A stretch of 19,394 nt of DNA, taken from positions 1 through 19,394 of the forward strand of contig JBLIRR010000069.1 in the NCBI GenBank assembly GCA_049472395.1, in the 5' to 3' direction. Position 1 is the first letter of the stretch; every line of letters starts with the position of its first letter. Origin of the DNA: JBLIRR01 sp049472395 (GTDB lineage: Bacteria; SZUA-182; DTGQ01; JBLIRR01). Positions 14,986 to 19,394 of this stretch are shown here, piece by piece. The notes under the pieces were generated by a model that worked only from the letters and a program-made list of their open reading frames with translations, was not told the DNA's origin and searched no databases. The position numbers were made by a program, and so were the translations under genes.

Positions 14986-15618
14986 ATGCCAAAAACAGGA
15001 CCATTTGAAAAATATAGCGATGAGTACGATGAATGGTTTAAGAAAAACATCGATCTATATGAAGCTGAATTGGAAGCAATCCGCCAGCTTCTCCCTCCTC
15101 CCGGTGCGGAAGGTATGGAGGTGGGAGTCGGCTCAGGGAAATTTGCTGCGCCATTTGGCATAAAAATCGGTGTTGAGCCTTCAGAAAAGATGGCAGTCAA
15201 AGCGAGAATGCAAGGCATTGACGTTTATCCAGGAGTGGCAGAAAAGTTACCTTTTCCCGACTGCAGGTTTGATTTTATACTTATGGTGACTACCATCTGC
15301 TTTGTTGATGATATCCTCAAGTCTTTCAGAGAGGCATTGAGAGTATTGAAGATCAGTGGGTGCATTATTGTAGGATTTGTGGACAAAGAAAGTACACTTG
15401 GCAAACAGTATGCTGAGAGAAGAGAAAAAAGCAAGTTCTATAAAGATGCCACATTTTTTTCTACCCAAGAAGTGATAAAATATCTAAAAGAAGCGGGCTT
15501 TGGGATAATAAAAATCGTGCAAACCCTTATTCCAGGAGAATTGCCAGAAATAATAATGGATGATTTTGGGAGGGGTGCTTTTGTTGTAATCAAAGGCGTG
15601 AAACAAGATCGGCAATAA
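14986..15618 (+). CDS. class I SAM-dependent methyltransferase
   Basis: A 210-residue protein with AAGAGGAG 6 bases before its ATG. It has the Rossmann methyltransferase core: motif I MEVGVGSGKFAAP (residues 44-56), motif II IGVEPSEKM (61-69), YPGVAEKLPFPDCRFDFIL for the region after strand 4, and LRVLKISGCIIVGFV for strand 5. This is the layout of the methyltransferase type 11 (UbiE-like) subfamily, and the length is typical. SAM is the methyl donor; the acceptor cannot be deduced. The start lies against the end of the glycosyltransferase remnant. Its last codons overlap a degenerate attC-like site. Confidence 0.85.
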   Translation: MPKTGPFEKYSDEYDEWFKKNIDLYEAELEAIRQLLPPPGAEGMEVGVGSGKFAAPFGIKIGVEPSEKMAVKARMQGIDVYPGVAEKLPFPDCRFDFILMVTTICFVDDILKSFREALRVLKISGCIIVGFVDKESTLGKQYAERREKSKFYKDATFFSTQEVIKYLKEAGFGIIKIVQTLIPGELPEIIMDDFGRGAFVVIKGVKQDRQ

Positions 15619-15690
15619 CTAGCGCTTCACTGGATAGAAACCGCAGGCCGATTTTATGTTATGTTCGGCTGTGGTTAGATACCTTGTGTG
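15612..15690 (+). other. degenerate attC-like site
   Basis: It starts AATAACTAGC after the methyltransferase stop. AACCGCAGGCCGA pairs with TCGGCTGTGGTT. GCAGGCCGATTTT matches the left part of the loop in the site at 11349 (GCAGGCCTATTTT). No good right box is visible. Confidence 0.45.
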
Positions 15691-15794
15691 TATAAGACAT
15701 TTGTGTGATGTATAGAATGCGCCTTTATCAACACGTGCGAAAAAGTGAGTGTTGTTTGGCCGCCCATTATTTGATTATGACAAAAGGAGGCTGT

Positions 15795-16496
15795 ATGGTT
15801 TTAGAGGATCAGAAAAGTTTTATCCTGGAATATATGGAAAAAGTATGGAATAAAGCTGATTCGGTAGCTTTCGATGAGCTCACAAGTGAGATGTATACGT
15901 ATCATCTCAGTGGTCAGCCGCCTTGTGACAAAACCGCTATGCAACAATTCCTGAAGGCCGTTCATGGAGCGTTTCCAGACTGGCACTTCCAGATCGAAGA
16001 TATCATATCCGATGGTAACACTGTTGTAGCCCGATGGATTGGCGCAGCTACGCACCAAGGTGTATTTCATGGTATACTCCCAACGGGAAAACAAATCTCT
16101 GTGTGCGGGATAAATATTTACAAAATCGAAGGCGATAAGATCATAATAATAAATTTCGTGACATTGTTAAGGAGAATGAAGAAATTATCAAAAAACTCGG
16201 CCTTCAGAAGAACCATACAGTTGCTGATTTTGGCAGTGGAACGGGAGCATTTGCCATACACGCATCACAACAATGTGCAAAGGTTTTTGCCATCGACATC
16301 TCACTTGTCATGCTGGATTACACAAAATGGAAAGCCCAAAAGCAGGGTATTAATAATATTGTATTCTCCCATGGTGGATTTCTCACATATAACCATAAAG
16401 ATGCTCCCTTGGATGCAATTTCAACGAGTATGGCACTTCACCATTTACCTGATTTTTGGAAACAGGAGGCCCTTCGCAGACTTCACGGGATGTTGA
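15795..16496 (+). CDS. SnoaL-like (ester cyclase fold) protein, C-terminus replaced
   Basis: The start at 15795 is fixed by AAAAGGAGG 4 bases upstream. Residues 1-118 are a SnoaL-like domain: FILEYMEKVWNK, the AVHGAFPDWHFQIEDIISDG segment, VVARWIGAATHQGVFHGILP and GINIYKIEGDKI. This cone-shaped alpha+beta fold occurs in polyketide cyclases and many small proteins of unknown function. Usual family members end about 15-20 residues later with a Trp-containing tail, which is missing. From about 16145 the frame stays open but its residues are the out-of-frame shadow of a methyltransferase encoded in the -1 frame. The product is therefore either a SnoaL domain with a nonsense tail or, if ribosomes slip, a SnoaL-methyltransferase fusion. 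Confidence 0.6.
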   Translation: MVLEDQKSFILEYMEKVWNKADSVAFDELTSEMYTYHLSGQPPCDKTAMQQFLKAVHGAFPDWHFQIEDIISDGNTVVARWIGAATHQGVFHGILPTGKQISVCGINIYKIEGDKIIIINFVTLLRRMKKLSKNSAFRRTIQLLILAVEREHLPYTHHNNVQRFLPSTSHLSCWITQNGKPKSRVLIILYSPMVDFSHITIKMLPWMQFQRVWHFTIYLIFGNRRPFADFTGC

Positions 16497-16759
16497 AAGA
16501 TGGAGGACGGTTGTTCCTGCAAGATGTTGTGTTCTCTGAAAAAAATTATAACAATAATATTCCTGCATGGATTGACATTCTTACCAAAAAGGCAGGATCA
16601 GATATGAGGGAAGATGTCAGCAGACATGTAAGGCAAGAATATTCGACATTCACTTGGATTATGGAAGGTTTACTCGTCAGAGCAGGTTTTAGTATTGAGG
16701 AGAAAATATTTCAGGATGGAGTATTAGGTAAATATTTGTGCACAAAGATCACCTCATGA
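16139..16759 (+). pseudogene. N-terminally truncated SAM methyltransferase
   Basis: The frame opens after a TAA at 16136-16138 with no ATG until 16310, yet methyltransferase sequence begins well before that: TVADFGSGTGAFAIHA (motif I) at about 16208-16255, then KVFAIDISLVMLD (motif II), DAISTSMALHHLPDFWK, and LKDGGRLFLQDVVF (strand 5). Translation from 16310 alone (149 residues) would lack the SAM-binding loop. About 30 N-terminal residues usual for the family are gone, replaced by the end of the SnoaL gene. It could be a dead fusion from a deletion, or the downstream half of a frameshifted protein. Confidence 0.65.
16151..16157 (+). other. possible -1 frameshift heptamer
   Basis: A-AAT-TTC, phased in the SnoaL frame, fits the X-XXY-YYZ slippery pattern. 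Slipping back one base reads AAA TTT CGT, exactly the methyltransferase frame. I see no strong stimulatory stem or internal Shine-Dalgarno, so use is speculative. Confidence 0.25.
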
Positions 16760-16877
16760 TGCAATATACGCGAACCATGCAATTCATCTGCTGCTGAACT
16801 TTGATGCTTGAACCAGAACATAAACAATGATAAAATTTTTTTAATGTTTTTAAATACTCAAGTGATAGGAGATTACT

Positions 16878-17504
16878 ATGGGATTAATTGCACATTCATC
16901 AAATATTAGCCGTTATCAGGTAAAGGATCATGTCCCTCAAGATTACCGGGGGCAATATTTAGAAAGGATTCGAAGTCACGCTTTTCGGCATATTGAGGAG
17001 AATTCTGATGTAGATCGTTCTGTGGGGTGGGTAAACATCATGAATATTTTCGATAATGAATTTCAGGGAGAAGAATGTTTTAAAGATGAGTTTATTGCCC
17101 TGAGCTTACGAATTGATACACGGCGTATTCCCTCATATGTTTTAAAACAACGATGCAATGAAGCAGAAAAAGAAAAGAAGGCCGCTATAGGGAAAGATTT
17201 TCTCTCTAAGAGCGATCGTGAAGAGATTAAAGATATGATAAAAGTACAGTTGTTAAAGAGAATTATCCCTAATATACGTACATTTGATATGATTTGGAAT
17301 ATCAAAAAAGGAGAGATTTTCTTTTCATCGTTTAACGACTCTATCAGTGGTGAGTTCCAGGAATTATTTAAGAAAACCTTTGACCTTAATGCGCTTCCCC
17401 TGTTTCCCTATTCTATTGCAGAGAACATTTTCAATGAGGAGCAAAAAAATATGCTTGAGGAAATTTCCTCGGAGATTTTTACACTTTTTACCCCAGAGAA
17501 ATAA
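16878..17504 (+). CDS. rdgC: RdgC-like recombination-associated protein
   Basis: A 208-residue protein with AGGAG 6 bases upstream. The sequence follows the RdgC family: N-terminal ISRYQVKDHVPQDYRGQYLE, then SVGWVNIMNIFDNEF (residues about 47-61), FIALSLRIDTRRIPSYVLK (about 71-89), SKSDREEIKDMIKVQLLKR and FDMIWNIKKGEIFF. E. coli RdgC forms a ring around duplex DNA and limits RecA loading. This protein is about 100 residues shorter than the 303-residue E. coli protein and lacks its last third, so it may be a compact relative. It forms a tight operon with the next gene (15-base gap, with the Shine-Dalgarno overlapping its stop). Confidence 0.7.
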   Translation: MGLIAHSSNISRYQVKDHVPQDYRGQYLERIRSHAFRHIEENSDVDRSVGWVNIMNIFDNEFQGEECFKDEFIALSLRIDTRRIPSYVLKQRCNEAEKEKKAAIGKDFLSKSDREEIKDMIKVQLLKRIIPNIRTFDMIWNIKKGEIFFSSFNDSISGEFQELFKKTFDLNALPLFPYSIAENIFNEEQKNMLEEISSEIFTLFTPEK

Positions 17505-17519
17505 AGGAGATAGTGCATT

Positions 17520-18047
17520 ATGGACGTGATAAATTTAGTAAAAGATAAAAAATTTTTAGGCAGGGAATTTCTTACATGGTTATGGTTCCAAAGTGAGTGT
17601 AACGAAGGTGTAATGACGCTGGCAGATGCCCAATCCATTGAATTATGGATTGATAATAAGATTATTTTAGAATCAGATGAGGGAGAGAATCAAGAAAAAG
17701 TGATCTGCCACGGTGAGAATTCAGAAATGTTTGAAGCACGGCACGCACTCAGTCAAGGGAAAAAGGTCAGTCAGGCCTGCTTTAAGTTATGTATCAATGA
17801 CGATGAATTCCATGTGACTCTTGATGATAAGTGGCTTAATTTTCGAGGCTGTAAAACACCCAAGATAATGCTGGATAAAAATAAAGATCCTGAGGGGCTT
17901 TTTTTTGAGAAAACCCTTCTTCTGCAAAAGGTAGTGGAGGCAATTGACGATTTATTTTCTCAATTTATGAAAATACGGATTTCTTCGGAATGGCCTGCTC
18001 ATCACCTGCCTGCGCTGCAAAATTGGATACAAATAAAGGCAAAATAA
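17520..18047 (+). CDS. partner protein of the RdgC-like gene, unknown function
   Basis: A 175-residue soluble protein with AAAGGAGA overlapping the stop of the RdgC-like gene, so the two are co-transcribed and probably co-regulated. It begins FLGREFLTWLWFQSE, a segment I associate with a conserved hypothetical protein found next to short RdgC-like genes in some bacteria. Other notable blocks are EARHALSQGKKVSQACFKL (about residues 72-90) and a C-terminal KIRISSEW...LQNWIQIK. There is no catalytic motif, signal peptide or membrane helix. A role in DNA recombination or repair is inferred from the neighbour only. Confidence 0.65.
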   Translation: MDVINLVKDKKFLGREFLTWLWFQSECNEGVMTLADAQSIELWIDNKIILESDEGENQEKVICHGENSEMFEARHALSQGKKVSQACFKLCINDDEFHVTLDDKWLNFRGCKTPKIMLDKNKDPEGLFFEKTLLLQKVVEAIDDLFSQFMKIRISSEWPAHHLPALQNWIQIKAK

Positions 18048-18269
18048 CCATAATCCCTCAAAGAGAATTCAGAGATAATAAAATAAATAAGTAAAGCATC
18101 AAAGATCTTCCTCATTATTTTTGATTACATTATCTTAAATGTTTTAGGGATGGAGCACAACCGCGACTTCACGTCACATATGTCTTTTAAAGATTCCAAA
18201 TGGTATAGGTATAAAAAACATCGTGCGCTCTGTAGGTTCAGTATATGCATATAATTATGTGAGAGGATT

Positions 18270-19394
18270 ATGGTAATAAGGAATGAATACACAATGGCCA
18301 ACTATGTTTTTCTTCCCTGTGTCATATGTATTATGCTCTTTTTGTGCGCTATCCCAGGGCATGGAGAAGCACAGAATATATATGTTCCCGGCACATCGCT
18401 ATTAACCACACAATGGCACCAAAAAGCCCCTTATAATAAATTTATGCCGCACATCGAAGGAAAACCAGCGCCGGCTGGGTGTGTGAGTGTCGCACTCGCT
18501 CAGATAATGCGCTATTATCACTACCCTTTATCAGGTAAAGGCGTTGTCTCTTATAGATGGAATGACCGTACTATCAAGGCTGTTTTATATAGGAATTATC
18601 ATTGGGAGAATATGCCCGATCACATTGATAGCGGGACAGCCGAGTATAAAATAGATGAAATTGCCAGACTATTGAGAGATGTTGCGCTTGCACAGAGCAC
18701 CAACTTTGGCGCTGAACGTTCCACGGGAATTGTCGATATTGCGTCTTTTATCAAGCATTTTGGGTACTCCTCAAAGATCAGGGTTATGGATACAACAGAT
18801 GAAGAGCTGTTTTTCTCCACAATAAAAGCGGAGATAGATGCCGAGCGACCTGTGTTGCTCCAGTTTTCAGGACATATAGCCGTGGCGGATGGTTACAGTC
18901 CGCACCTCTCGGGAAGAGAAATCCATATTAACTTCGGATGGCCACAGGATGATAATGGCTATTATTTTCTCGATCAGAATATCGTGACTACAAATCATGT
19001 ATATTCACCTCATACTATAAAATTATACTATAATATCCGGCCCTGTCAGACTAATGATTGCTATAGGTGCCTTGAAGCCGGAGACAGTATAAAGTATCCG
19101 CCCATATACGGCAAATTCCATTCCCAGTATGATACGGATGAGTATAGGATCTATTTGAAAGGGCCAACAAGTGTTCGTGGGACACGATACCCTTACTCAA
19201 ATCAGGGTTTTTATCTCTCCCTCTATGATTCTCATAATAATTTTCTCATCATTGATGATACACCCTTCTCCTGTAATCTGGCTGCTGACCTGTATACTCT
19301 TAAAGTGTCCCTTATCTTTGATTTAAAGCGATATACGTATGATGAGAAGCAAGCCCAGTATACAGTGAGTATTACTACAGAGGACGTTACTGCT
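18270..19394 (+). CDS. secreted C10 (streptopain-like) cysteine peptidase, partial
   Basis: An open frame with no stop before the right edge (at least 375 residues). The ATG at 18270 has GAGG close by; ATG 18294 is an alternative. Counting from 18294, a signal peptide covers about residues 1-26. The peptidase domain follows at once: LLTTQWHQKAPYNKF, then AGCVSVALAQIMRYYHYP with catalytic Cys63, YHWENMP, SGHIAVADGY with catalytic His194, and IHINFGWPQDDNGYYFLD with the conserved Trp. These match C10 peptidases such as SpeB and interpain. No room exists for the long inhibitory propeptide usual in the family. After about residue 245 is a beta-rich extension (RIYLKGPTSVRGTRYPYS, FYLSLYD) of unknown role that is cut by the edge. 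Confidence 0.85.
   Translation, partial: MVIRNEYTMANYVFLPCVICIMLFLCAIPGHGEAQNIYVPGTSLLTTQWHQKAPYNKFMPHIEGKPAPAGCVSVALAQIMRYYHYPLSGKGVVSYRWNDRTIKAVLYRNYHWENMPDHIDSGTAEYKIDEIARLLRDVALAQSTNFGAERSTGIVDIASFIKHFGYSSKIRVMDTTDEELFFSTIKAEIDAERPVLLQFSGHIAVADGYSPHLSGREIHINFGWPQDDNGYYFLDQNIVTTNHVYSPHTIKLYYNIRPCQTNDCYRCLEAGDSIKYPPIYGKFHSQYDTDEYRIYLKGPTSVRGTRYPYSNQGFYLSLYDSHNNFLIIDDTPFSCNLAADLYTLKVSLIFDLKRYTYDEKQAQYTVSITTEDVTA

Noticed and set aside
14558..15163. The 201-codon frame 14558-15163 as an intact membrane protein
   Set aside because: Its middle matches only the C-terminal part of a glycosyltransferase, its first codons are out of frame with the preceding part, and its end is the shadow of the methyltransferase starting at 14986.
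16760..16877. Possible attC remnant (GCGAACCATGCAAT, reminiscent of the site at 12327)
   Set aside because: No complementary arm or right box could be found in the 118 bases before the RdgC-like gene.
18048..18269. A gene or propeptide-coding frame upstream of the C10 peptidase
   Set aside because: The stretch is AT-rich with stops in all forward frames and no start or ribosome-binding site; I see nothing specific in it.

Overview
The window looks like accessory DNA of an AT-rich Gram-negative environmental bacterium. Several proteins have export signals, one ends like an outer-membrane barrel, an RdgC-like protein is present, and the genes vary strongly in base composition. A Desulfobacterota, Planctomycetota or similar host would fit, but nothing here fixes the taxon. 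Every gene I accept is on the + strand.

From the left edge to about 12.6 kb the layout is that of an integron gene-cassette array without an integrase gene in view (a CALIN-like cluster). Short, mostly unrelated genes alternate with attC-like sites at about 2.59, 4.71, 8.31, 9.44, 10.01, 10.59, 11.07, 11.35, 11.73 and 12.33 kb, with a degenerate one at 15.61 kb. Many show the attC signature: imperfect inverted repeats with one unpaired base and RYYYAAC / GTTRRRY-like outer boxes. Cargo includes a secreted protein, a two-gene cassette (helical protein plus an NlpC/P60-like protein), membrane proteins, a BrnT/BrnA toxin-antitoxin pair with its own promoter, Cys-rich and other hypothetical proteins, and a GrpB-family protein.

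Two long non-coding stretches in this region (about 115-1300 and 5566-6395) resemble each other and carry group II intron sequence, including domain V, but no reverse transcriptase. They appear to be two diverged members of an ORF-less group II intron family. The first has a damaged domain V and the second lacks a recognisable domain VI.

From 12.6 to 16.8 kb are a probable outer-membrane protein, a membrane protein, a badly broken GT39-type glycosyltransferase, an intact class I methyltransferase, and a SnoaL-like gene that runs into an N-terminally truncated methyltransferase in the -1 frame. A slippery-type heptamer lies exactly at that junction.

From 16.9 kb on are an RdgC-like gene with a closely coupled partner of unknown function, and the start of a secreted C10 (streptopain-like) cysteine peptidase that runs off the right edge and seems to lack the usual propeptide. 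No tRNA, rRNA, CRISPR array or transposase gene was recognised.
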